Shown here piece after piece: positions 35,401 through 44,239 of a DNA stretch of 64,000 nucleotides; position 1 is the stretch's first letter, and every line of letters starts with the position of its first letter. The notes beneath the pieces were generated by a model that saw only the letters and a list, made by a program, of their open reading frames with translations, searched no databases and had not been told where the DNA came from. Made by a program: the position numbers and the translations under genes. Location: assembly GCF_963676685.1 (NCBI RefSeq), contig NC_092354.1, positions 19,226,746 to 19,290,745 on the forward strand. Direction: 5' to 3'. The DNA comes from Mytilus edulis. Taxonomy: Eukaryota > Mollusca > Bivalvia > Mytilida > Mytilidae.

Positions 35401-38400
35401 CATGCCGAATAGGGACACACATTCGTGTATCTGCTTCTTCATGATTACAAGGGGTAGATAGGAAGTATCCTTATTAAAATTGCAAAGAATATTTTCACCA
35501 TGAGTAACATACACATTTTTATTAGTCTCTTAAGAAACTTGAAAAATTTCGTTTCGTTGTCATCTTCACAGAGAAAACTACTCCAAACCATTGGTGTTCT
35601 ACCAGAACCAACACCTTTCCATCTGGCACAAAAAAATCTTGCCTTTGTCTTGTCACAGCCTTTAAATTATTCATTTAATAAACATCAAATACAATGTCTA
35701 CTCTTGAATACTTATCGATGCAAGATTATATGTAAGGAAGTATGACATTATTTGCATAATCATCAACTATATTTGCCCAACTTTGTGACCTGGAATGAAC
35801 CATTGCTGCCACACCGACGATAAATGCGTCCGAATTTGGATCAGCAAATCGCAGAATGTTTCAAGTAAACCCATTTGCAGCGATTTAATACCACTATTTC
35901 AAGAAACATCATGCGATAAAGACGGAGGAGCAGTTTTGTTTTTATGGATAAAGAAATATTCCAAGTAAAAGTGTCTACTGTGACAAGAAATGAAAAGTCT
36001 AGAAAAGTTTCCCAATCATTTTCAAGGTTTCTCTAGTTATGTTTTTGACAAAGACGTTTCCAGTGTCAATTTGCGGCCAAAATAGGAAGTTGTTATTTTT
36101 TATTCGGTTATAAAAAGCAGGTTCTCCTTCGTTTTGCATTTGGTTCAAAAGATCTTCGTATTGTTTGGACCAATATCTTGGAGTTTATTTACATATCTTA
36201 CCTGTTCAACAATTTCCTAAATGGAGTATTTTTGTAGAGTCTTCATTAGGTCGTTCATCTGTTAAAGAATGACCCAAACCACAAGATCTTCCAAATTTAT
36301 TCTCTAGTATACTGACTCCATACATCCACTTGCTTAAATGGGATCTTCGGTTAATCCTAAAGCACCATTATCGCCCTTCACATCGAGCATAATATTAAAA
36401 TCAGAAGAAGTTCTTATTTTATAATTGAACGCCAGGTATGAAACTGTGGTCGAGATGACTCTATTTCTTTACACCAGTCTTTAAAATCATTGAACGTCAC
36501 AGAGCCATGACATAATTATATATTCTGAGTTTAGCTTTCATAATCCGAAATTAACAGTTCAAGCAAAATACATGCAGTTATCTGATGCGCCTATCTAGTC
36601 CTAGGTACATTTGAACATACATAAAAAGAATCTGCCGTTCTTGGTGTTGCAATATTGGCTTTAGTAAGACAACATGCCCATCCCCTATCACTCAAACTAT
36701 TACCCCGAGTTTTATAACAAGTCATTTCAATGTGCAATCCACCAAACATGACGACAAACTTATCTTTTCCGTACAAATCAGGCCATTCCCAGTGAATATG
36801 CTTAGGCATTTCCAAAAGTGGCTGATCTGCAATTGATGTTTCTGATTCACCACATTTTCGCCTTATCCATCGAATACCCGAGAATTGCCTGGTAGTGCAT
36901 ATATACAAATCACTCTTGATGTCTATAAATAGTTTGCACATGCGCAAAAGTGTTAAACACGTGTGTATCATAACCTTGCAAAATGTTATTAAACCAATTC
37001 ATAATATCATTAGAAATCCAAAAACACTAAATATATAGTAAATAGTTCAAATGATTTTGAAAGAATTTTGTAATATTTTCGCGTATGCGCAAATACTGGA
37101 AATGTCAAATATTCATTTTTAATAAATATATGATGTAAGGAAGGTAGCCGCCAAAACCTGATGATTGTTTTTTACCAAAAGAAAATTTTTCCAGAAAAAT
37201 CAATATTTTCAAACTGAAGAAAACAGCCATTTTAGAAAATGGCTGTGGCCATCTTCAAAAAAATATTTTTTTTAATGGCCAGCAGCTATTTCTTAAAAAG
37301 TATATATTAATGATGCTTTGTGGTCATTTTCATGCTTGTATCACCATTTGCGCTGTTCCCTCGATTTTGCTTGCTAATATCTTCAACTATATGAATTTGA
37401 CAAGACATCTACAACCCAAAAAATTGATATTTTCATGATTTGCATTAAATTTCAAAATTTAGATATTATTTGAATTACTCTATTTTAAAAATTCATGTGA
37501 TTTTGACATGAACAAAATTTACGTGATTTTCATGTGAAATTCGCATGAGTTTCACATGATATTCACGTGAAACTCACAAAAAAAACAAAAAAAAACTCGT
37601 TTGAGGTGAAATTCATTTGAGATTCACATAAATGAAATTCACGTGAAATTCATGTAAGTGAAAAAATTTGCCTGTGTAGGTAAATATAAACTACAAGTTT
37701 AAACAAAGGTCAATTGTCATATAAGCTAATGTGAACTTATATGAAATAATTATCTTCAATGTTTCAGTACGAAGATAACTGAAAATTTTCTCGGCAACTT
37801 CAGACAAAAAGCAATATATCATTAAAAACACACATGTGATACCGATTATCTGGCTAATGTCACATGTTTTTGGATCAGCAAATCAATGTAAAGATTGAAA
37901 CAAAACTTTCAGCGAACTCAATATAAATGCAATTATAAAAAGATAAAACGCAGACCCATAAGGGATAACACTGTTCCGCAGATATTTCTATTATTTTCTT
38001 ACAGTTTTGGTAATATGCTGTCTCTTTGACGATAAGCCCATACATCGTATAATTTGAAAATAATAAGGCCTCACCATTTTCATAACATTCATATAATACA
38101 TTTCTTTTTATTCAAGATAACAGTGATATGAAAGACCTAATTAAGGGTGATAAAGACTCCAGAGGAAACGTAGGCAATCCGGGTGTTGGTAGTAATCAAG
38201 GCAATACTGGTAAAAAAGAAGTGAAAGGTGAAAGAGGTGAGACTGGACTGAGAGGACCAATTGGCGCATCTGGCATTAAAGGCGAAAAAGGAAACAATGG
38301 TTTGATAGGAACAAACGGTCAAATTGGAGATAAAGGTACAATTGGTGAAAAGGGGCCACGAGGGATAAATGGTCGAAAAGGAGAAAAAGGCATAAAAGGC

Positions 38401-41400
38401 GAAAAGGGACCAATCGGAGAAAAAGGCGTATCAGGCGAAAAGGGACCAAATGGAGATAACGGAATAATTGGAGAAAAGGGATCAACAGGGATAAGAGGAC
38501 CAATGGGAGATAAAGGCATAACAGGTGAAAAGGGACCAATGGGGGATAAAGGAACAGTTGGTGAAAGGGGACTAACAGGAATTAGAGGACCATTGGGAGA
38601 TAAGGGCAAAAAAGGAACAGTTGGAGATAAAGGCCAAAATGGTGCAAAAGGTATAGACGCAGACAAAGGAACAGCTGGTGCTAAAGGTACAGAGGGTCAA
38701 AAAGGTTCAAAAGGCGAGATGGGATCACCTGGTATTATTGGTCCTACAGGAAACAAAGGTGAAAATGGCGCAAAGGGAGTCACTGGTGTTAAAGGTCTTA
38801 TGGGAGAAAATGGACTACCTGGCTTAAAAGGGGAACATGGCGAAAACGGTATCAATGGAAACAAGGGAACTACAGGACAGAAAGGTGCTATTGGCGACAA
38901 TGGACAAAAAGGTACAATTATACACAAATCAATAAAGGCTTAGCACATTCAAATTGACATATTTGTACTTAAGACAAAGTTAAGTATAAAGTGTATTGAT
39001 AATGATTAGAATAGTAGAAACCACTTTTGATACCTATAAATATCACGAAAACATTTGATGATGGTTTTCAAGCCGAACGTTCACATTTGTGATGAACATG
39101 AGAACCAAAAGGCACCTATCAATTTCGCTAGCGGCAGTGTCCAGTAAAATTACAAATATATTGAAATTCGAGGAAAATTCAAAACGAAAAGATCTTAATC
39201 AAATGGCAAAATAAGATAAAACACATCATACGAACTAATAACAACTGTCATATTCCTGACTTGGTACAGGCATTTTCTGATATAAAAAAAAAATGATTGA
39301 ACCTGGTTTTAAAGGCCAACCTCTCGATCCCTTGTGTGACAATCGCGTCAAATTTTATTATATTGACAACGATGTGTGGACAAAACAGACATAATAGGTA
39401 AAATTTGCAAAATAGGGTTACAGTAGTCATCACAATGTGACGATCTCAATCAAATTAAAACCAAACAAATATTTAACAAAGAAGCAAATAAAAGCATATA
39501 TCAAATAATTGTATACTTTTCTTACCAGTTATCAAAGGTACAAGGCTTTTAATTTGATACGCCACACGCGTTTAACCTATATTATTACTCATCTGTGAAG
39601 CTCAGATCAAAAAAGATATAAAACCAAACAAGTACAAATTTGAAGGGCATTCAAGACCCCAAATTCAAAAACGTTGTACCAAATACGTCAAAGGTTATCT
39701 CTGCCTGGAATACGAAAATCCTTAGTATTATGAAAAAAACATACTTTTGATACCCTGGCTTGTTGAAATATGTTGAATGTTTCGGACGTTGATTTCATCC
39801 ATTTGAACCAGAATTCCATTTAGTTGACAAAATTGACAGCTATCCATAAACAGATAAAACGAAAAACAACTGTATTGTTAAAGTCATTTTCCGAAGAAAA
39901 AAAACCCACGACAACATAGTAAACTAATGACTAAGCAAATAGAAACAAATAGACACAAATCATTTATTCATTACGGATAATAAATCAACCCATCATAGCT
40001 ATCAGGATTGTGTGTTTGCGGAAGACACATATTTCGTTTTAAAAAGACTCATCAGTGACGCTCGATTATACAAAAAAAATGTCAAGAAGGCAAAACAATG
40101 TACATAGTTGATGGGCATTGAAGACTCCAAATATCAAAACGTTGTATCAAATACGTCAAAGGTTATCTATGCCTGGAATACGAAAATCCTTAGTATTATG
40201 AAAAAATCATGCTTTTGATGCCCTGGCTTGTTGAAATATGTTGCATGTTTCGAACGCTGATTTCATCCATTTGAACCAGAATAAAGTTAATGGATTGCAT
40301 ATGTGAAAGACACAGTTTTCTTCAATGTATGGTACGAATTCATCATTTAACATATCTGGATTGTAGGAGCAGGCGGAGAAAAGGGTGAAATGGGAAAGTC
40401 CGGGGAACCAGGTATGTCCTTGATAAATACAATGTTTAAGATCTTTAAACGTTTATATCAATACTTTGTTCGATGAGTGGTTCAGAATTAATCTTCATTT
40501 AAATGCATGCAAAGGAACAGACCGAAAACAGCACAATTTACACATTTATCTAAAAGCATAAACAGAAGCAGTTGTGTTACTGGTGCGTTATTTTATGTTA
40601 CTCAATTGTAGGAGCAATCGGCGAAAAGAACTATTTAACATTTGCGATTTCGGGTCCTTTTATAGCTGATTATGAGGTGTGGGCATTGCTCATCATGCTC
40701 ATTGTTGAAGACCGTACGATAATTTATAGCTGTTAACTTCCGTGTAATTTGTTTCTCGTGGAGAGTTGTCTCGTTGGCAGTCATACCAGTATTTCTTTTT
40801 TATCACTTTCAGATGCATTAAATAGTTATTACTATACGTGTAGGTTGCATTTCTGAAAATATTGACAATGCAATTTCCCATAGGAACTCCTTTTACGACA
40901 AAAACTGTACCACTTTTACTATGAAGTTTTGAATTTTTTTATCCTAGAATTGAAAGTTCATATGCATCACAATTTTTTTCAAAGGTCAAAATATAGGGCT
41001 GTGCGGCATATTTTAAACGTTTATATGCCCTGAACTTGAGTTTAAACTAACACTAATTTTTCTAACTACCCCCACATCTAATGAAAGGTTACCACAGATT
41101 TCAATTTTAACAATATGCACATGTTTATTTACTGGTAACATTCCCAAGTTATGTCTCTGTGAGATGGAACACATAGAGCATAACTGGGAACCAGTATGTA
41201 AACAAAATTAATTTTCTATGAATATGCAAGTTCTCCCCAAAAGAGGCGTGTTTTCAGAAACAGCTGTATTGACAAAGTGCAACCTGTAAGCATCACAGTT
41301 TAATTACGAATATATGTTTTCACAGCTAAGAAAATGACCTGTGGATCTGGTTGGGGGCAGTTTATGGGAAGTTGTTATAACTTTCAACTGAATTCAAGAA

Positions 41401-44237
41401 AGACTTGGAATGATGCAAAAGTAAGTTTAATGGAATAAATATAAAAAAAACATTGTAAAAATTTAACATGTTTAATGTCTACCTTTTTTAAAAGCCACCC
41501 ATCCTCATGGACAACATTTGATAGTGGATATGGTAAGGGTCGGTTGCTATTACTTTCAATTGTATTAGAAAAAGAAATAGAATGAAGGAAAAGGAAGTTT
41601 GAATACATTATAAACCAATACACAATATGAAGTCTCCTTTTTTTAGCATTCATCACCAGGGACAACATTTGAAATCTATTTTTTACAGTTATATAGATCT
41701 GATAGTGTCAGTTGTTATAACTTTCAATTGAATTTAAAAAAAAAACATGGAATGAAACAAAAGTAAGTTTGAATGCAATATATATCAATATAAAATATGT
41801 AATCTCAATTTTTGTAAGGCATTCATCTCCAAGAACAACATTTGAAATCTTATTGAAATGAATAATTAAAAAGCTAGCATTATCGTTTTGATATAAAGGT
41901 CGTGTTCTCTCATTCCACAATTCAAACTTTGATTCAAATATTATCACTTAACTAGTATATATTTGTTTAGGGGCCAGCTGAAGGACGCCTCCGGGTGCGG
42001 GAATTTCTCGCTACATTGAAGACCTCTTAGTGACCTACTGCTGTTGGTTTTTTTCCTACGGTCGGGTTGTTGTCTCTTTGACACATTCCCCATCCCCATT
42101 TCCATTCTCAATTTTATTTGATGGTTGCTTTAGAAACACATGTCCCATAAATTATGAAATAAAAGATCTGAGAGACATAGTTATGTCTGTTTTATATGTT
42201 GACTGATATCTATAAAGAAAAGACACAATTTTACTACCAAAAAGATGATTACTTATGTTTAACAGTAAATGTGATTTTTCTGGAGCTTGCGTTATACAAG
42301 GAAACTATGAAACAATGGATTTTTGAGTTGGATAGTCTGTTTAATATCATCAATTTTATTTAACAAATAAACACCAAACAAACAAACAAACAACAACATG
42401 GATGACAAAGACTTGAATTTGATATACAGTTAAAAACTGATACAGAACCTCATAGATTTCAGACAAACATGTCGAATCTCAACAAACTCCCATGTGTTTC
42501 TGAATGGTAGGCAGTTTCCACTACAAATGTTCATGTTATTTTATTTTAAGTTATGTCAACATATAATCAGACTAATTTTTATATATGCTTTATCTTAATT
42601 GTTTAAGACAGACTGTCAGAGGAAAGGAGGATTCCTTGTAAAAATTGAGGATTTTGTTGAGAACTGGTTTTTGAAATCATTTGTCAATGGTAAGTTTATC
42701 ACAAATTATCAATATCCTCCGAGGGGCCTCGGTAGCCGAGTGGTCTAATTATTTACTACTGTAATCACTAGCGAGTCAACACTGAAGTTGTGAGTACGAA
42801 CCCCGCTCGTGCTGGTGTACTCGACTCCAATCTTAATTAATTGCAAATGTCGGTGGTTTATCCCGGGCACTCCGACTTCCTATACCAATAACAGCCACGG
42901 CCACGAAATATCCTAAATGCGGTGCTAAAAAATCAAAACTTCAAATCAAAAATCAATATCCTTCGTACGAACAAAAGCATGTAATTTTTGTTATCATTAA
43001 AATGATATTTGTCTTTTTATGTTAACTTTGTGTATAGTCATTTTGTAAATTCTTCCCTCGCAAGGAACACATTTTATAATTGCTGACATCACTATGTATG
43101 TTAGCAGCGCCGTGTTAGCATGACTGCATAAGGACTATTTATTCCTAAAGGAAACATCCACCTCCATGATATTAGCAATTTTGTATTTCTACAACACTGT
43201 AATCGTTGCTGTAACATTAACTAAGCATTCCCTACAAGCCTCTGAACCATCGGAAATTCGCATTTTATAGATAAATAACTTTGAAATAAGTTTCTTTCTT
43301 ATAAATTTTAAAGTAAGATGTCGAAAACGTATTCCCAATGGAGTAGCTTTACGAGGGACCGTATTGACCCTAAATACATTGAAGCTATATATAATAGCAA
43401 AACAAAATAACTCAACAAAATATCTCATAAATATCTGACAAATACAAATCCAGCAAATTATATCCCATTAGAAACTTCATAACGTCAAACAATTTTGAGT
43501 TTGTTCTCTAATCGACAAATGCCACAGAGAAGAACCACTATATTTATTATTTGAATGTGTATCTCACCAACTTGCATCTTTTTATAACAAATTTATTTGG
43601 GACGGAGGGTGTGGTTAATGATCTTCAGAAGAATACAAAACATACAACTACATAAAAACTAATAATGTACCTGAAAAACTAGACACATATCATACTAGTG
43701 ACAATGTTAACATTATATATCTCAGGTTCAACAACTCAATGTTCATCTCTTTATCGAACATCTCGATTTTGAACAGTTAAATATATATACCTTTTCATCG
43801 AAAATCTCGAGTTCTAACCGTTGAATATATACATATGTTTTCATGGAACATCTCGGGTTTTAACAGTTAAATGTATATCTCTTCATCATCATTTGATTTT
43901 TAACAGTAAAATATATATATCCTTTCATTAAACATCTCGGGTTTTAACAGCTAAATGTAGATCCCTGCATCGCACATGTTATCGAGGGCATGGTATTTTA
44001 ACTTTGTTTAATTGTATTTCAGGCGGAAGTGTATGGATTGGAGCACATGATTCAACTCGAGAATCTCGTTTTATATGGGTGTCTGACAATACGCCGGTTA
44101 CATTTACTGATTGGAGTACTAACCAGCCGGATAATTGGAGAAATGGTGAAGACTGTGTTCATTTTCATAGTTCGACAAATAAATGGAATGACGCCGGATG
44201 TTTGCACAAAATGGGATACATTTGTGAAAAACATTAA
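32271..44237 (+). CDS. Type II transmembrane collectin-like receptor, 7 exons, 509 aa
   Basis: Exons 32271-32475, 33446-33538, 38117-38911, 40367-40411, 41326-41420, 42608-42689 and 44023-44237 join through GT-AG introns with matching phases (1,1,1,1,0,1) into 510 codons. Residues 1-43 are a hydrophilic tail ending in KASRKRDK; 44-66 form one hydrophobic helix (type II signal anchor); 69-100 look like a short coiled coil; 137-380 are about 80 Gly-X-Y triplets with one Gly-to-Ala break; about 384-509 are a long-form C-type lectin domain with Cys at 385, 396, 414, 483, 498 and 506, a WIGA core, QPD (473-475), E481 and WND (493-495). In known lectins QPD with WND is calcium-dependent galactose-type binding. 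The layout recalls vertebrate collectin-12 but with a much shorter coiled coil. Likely a cell-surface, trimeric sugar-binding innate receptor; this role is inferred. The first ATG in frame is used; an earlier TTG is not. Confidence 0.85.
33446..33538 (+). CDS. Collectin-like gene, exon 2: coiled-coil neck
   Basis: A 31-codon exon with acceptor TTCCAG|ATAAA and donor ATCAT|GTAAGT, phase 1 in and out. It encodes RLEKQIQVLTSNTSKLTSL, with leucine, isoleucine and valine at heptad-like spacing. Its 3' half is the first unit of the 48-bp minisatellite that follows. Confidence 0.75.
33493..34090. repeat. 48-bp minisatellite seeded from exon 2
   Basis: Units of 47-48 bp (ACAAGTTCAGACAAACAAGG plus a TTATCATGTAAGTTAATA-type tail) start within exon 2 and repeat downstream, interrupted by an R1 copy at about 33572-33885. 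The array resumes at 37680-37735, beyond the 3.6-kb element. Several copies carry a GTAAGT-like sequence equivalent to the real splice donor. Confidence 0.75.
33572..33885 (-). repeat. Dispersed repeat R1 inserted in the minisatellite
   Basis: Reverse-oriented R1 with CCTGTAATTCAGTGG, CATTGCTGAAGGCCGTACGG and a CACATCT tail running into poly-T, placed inside one 48-bp unit. Confidence 0.7.
34091..37679. mobile_element. 3.6-kb terminal-inverted-repeat element in intron 2
   Basis: Perfect ends CTACACAGGCAAA and TTTGCCTGTGTAG. If the true ends are CACAGG and CCTGTG, the target duplication is TA (34092-34093, 37677-37678). Both subterminal regions are packed with TTCACATGAA and TTCACGTGAA-like palindromic 10-mers. 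Inside are decayed minus-strand coding pieces. The superfamily is not certain. Confidence 0.75.
34720..36971 (-). pseudogene. Decayed ORF of the 3.6-kb element
   Basis: Reading on the minus strand, I see in order a FVVMFGGLHIEM motif (near 36750), a NHEEADTRM motif (near 35440), ISHAFGPCVTALPFVHAFSG (near 35250) and VPSHEHWGWMKE then ELLKCG followed by a cysteine-rich end in another frame (near 34950-34800). Frameshifts and stops separate them. These motifs belong, from memory, to a large uncharacterised transposon-associated protein found in corals, fish and molluscs; I cannot name its superfamily. Confidence 0.6.
37680..37735. repeat. Right-hand part of the 48-bp minisatellite
   Basis: Carries GTAAATATAAACTACAAGTT and CAATTGTCATATAAGC, so the element at 34091-37679 inserted into the array. 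Confidence 0.7.
38117..38911 (+). CDS. Collectin-like gene, exon 3: collagen domain
   Basis: Acceptor TATTCAAG|ATAAC, donor AAAAG|GTACAA, phase 1 on both sides, 795 bases. From residue 137 it is regular Gly-X-Y, very rich in Lys, Glu and Asp (GEKG, GDKG) and poor in proline. The only break in the regular part is GID-ADK, coded near 38651. Earlier Gly spacing (residues 110-136) is irregular. The proline-rich frames on the opposite strand are shadows of this exon. Confidence 0.85.
39060..39300 (-). repeat. Dispersed repeat R3 in intron 3
   Basis: Reverse R3 with CTGTCATATTCCTGACTTGG and AACCTGGTTTTAAAGG. Confidence 0.55.
39518..39735 (+). repeat. Dispersed repeat R2
   Basis: R2 core: ATCAAAGGTACAAGG, ATACGCCACACGCGTTT, GGCATTCAAGA and CTGCCTGGAATACGAAAATC. 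A second copy is at 40025-40290. Confidence 0.6.
40025..40290 (+). repeat. Dispersed repeat R2
   Basis: Shares CAAAACGTTGTATCAAATAC and CTATGCCTGGAATACGAAAA with the copy at 39518-39735, ending about 75 bases before exon 4. Confidence 0.6.
40367..40411 (+). CDS. Collectin-like gene, exon 4: end of collagen
   Basis: A 45-base exon with acceptor TTGTAG|GAGCAGG and donor CCAG|GTATGT, phase 1 in and out. It encodes AGGEKGEMGKSGEP, continuing the triplets. Confidence 0.8.
40612..40628 (+). pseudogene. Truncated duplicate of collagen exon 4
   Basis: TTGTAG|GAGCAATCGGCGAAAAG resembles exon 4's acceptor and first 17 bases (two differences), then homology ends. An R1 copy follows at 40650. The relic keeps the acceptor but has no donor. 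Confidence 0.5.
40650..40803 (-). repeat. Dispersed repeat R1
   Basis: Reverse R1 with ATTTCGGGTCCTTTTATAGC and GAGAGTTGTCTCGTTGGC. Confidence 0.6.
40842..41289. mobile_element. MITE-like inverted repeat before exon 5
   Basis: The left end TAGGTTGCATTTCTGAAAA and right end TTTTCAGAAACAGC with AAGTGCAACCTGTA are imperfect inverted copies, about 450 bp apart. Its right end lies 37 bases before exon 5. Confidence 0.5.
41326..41420 (+). CDS. Collectin-like gene, exon 5: start of the C-type lectin domain
   Basis: Acceptor TTTTCACAG|CTAAG, donor GCAAAA|GTAAGT. It encodes CGSGWGQFMGSCYNF and KTWNDAK, the first disulfide of a long-form domain and its first helix. Phase 1 in, phase 0 out. Two decayed copies follow in the next intron. 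Confidence 0.85.
41518..41590 (+). pseudogene. Decayed tandem duplicate of lectin exon 5, first
   Basis: GGTCGGTTGCTATTACTTTC and GAATGAAGG match the exon-5 segment coding GSCYNF..TWND, but the reading frame and donor are lost. The surrounding intron is duplicated too, including a GGACAACATTTGA word about 180-190 bases apart. Confidence 0.65.
41705..41775 (+). pseudogene. Decayed tandem duplicate of lectin exon 5, second
   Basis: GTCAGTTGTTATAACTTTCA, GGAATGAAACAAAAGTAAG is closer to exon 5 than the first relic and keeps the GTAAG donor, but an A-run has broken the frame and no good acceptor precedes it. Confidence 0.65.
41970..42118. repeat. Dispersed repeat R4
   Basis: Core GGGCCAGCTGA, then GTTGTTGTCTCTTTGACA and CCATTTCCATTCTCAATTTT. 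Another copy is at 48534-48650. Confidence 0.6.
42608..42689 (+). CDS. Collectin-like gene, exon 6: middle of the C-type lectin domain
   Basis: Acceptor TTTAAG|ACAGAC, donor AATG|GTAAGT. It encodes DCQRKGGFLVKIED, the usual C..xGGxLvkI motif, then an amphipathic second helix. Phase 0 in, phase 1 out. Confidence 0.85.
42722..42951 (+). mobile_element. tRNA-derived SINE with 14-bp target duplication
   Basis: GGCCTCGGTAGCCGAGTGG gives an A-box-like start and TGAGTACGAACCC a B-box-like stretch. The body ends in an A-rich tail. It is flanked by ATCAATATCCTCCG (42708-42721) and ATCAATATCCTTCG (42952-42965), one mismatch. It lies in intron 6, about 30 bases after exon 6. Confidence 0.8.
43745..43975. 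repeat. 46-bp minisatellite in intron 6
   Basis: About five imperfect units with CATCTCGGGTTTTAACAG and TTAAATATATATCC cores, ending about 50 bases before exon 7. Confidence 0.7.
44023..44237 (+). CDS. Collectin-like gene, exon 7: ligand-binding end of the C-type lectin domain
   Basis: Acceptor GTATTTCAG|GCGG. It encodes GSVWIGAHDSTRE, TFTDW, NQPDNW, GEDCV, KWNDAGC and YICEKH, then TAA. The long-loop calcium site residues Q, D, E, N and D are all present. Confidence 0.9.
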
Positions 44238-44239
44238 AT

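Noticed and set aside
38276..38927. Proline-rich frames opposite the collagen exon
   Set aside because: They are antisense shadows of Gly-X-Y codons; the plus-strand exon has splice sites and fits the gene.
41384..41947. Minus-strand frames across the exon-5 duplicates
   Set aside because: They are antisense to lectin exon relics and have no recognisable domain.
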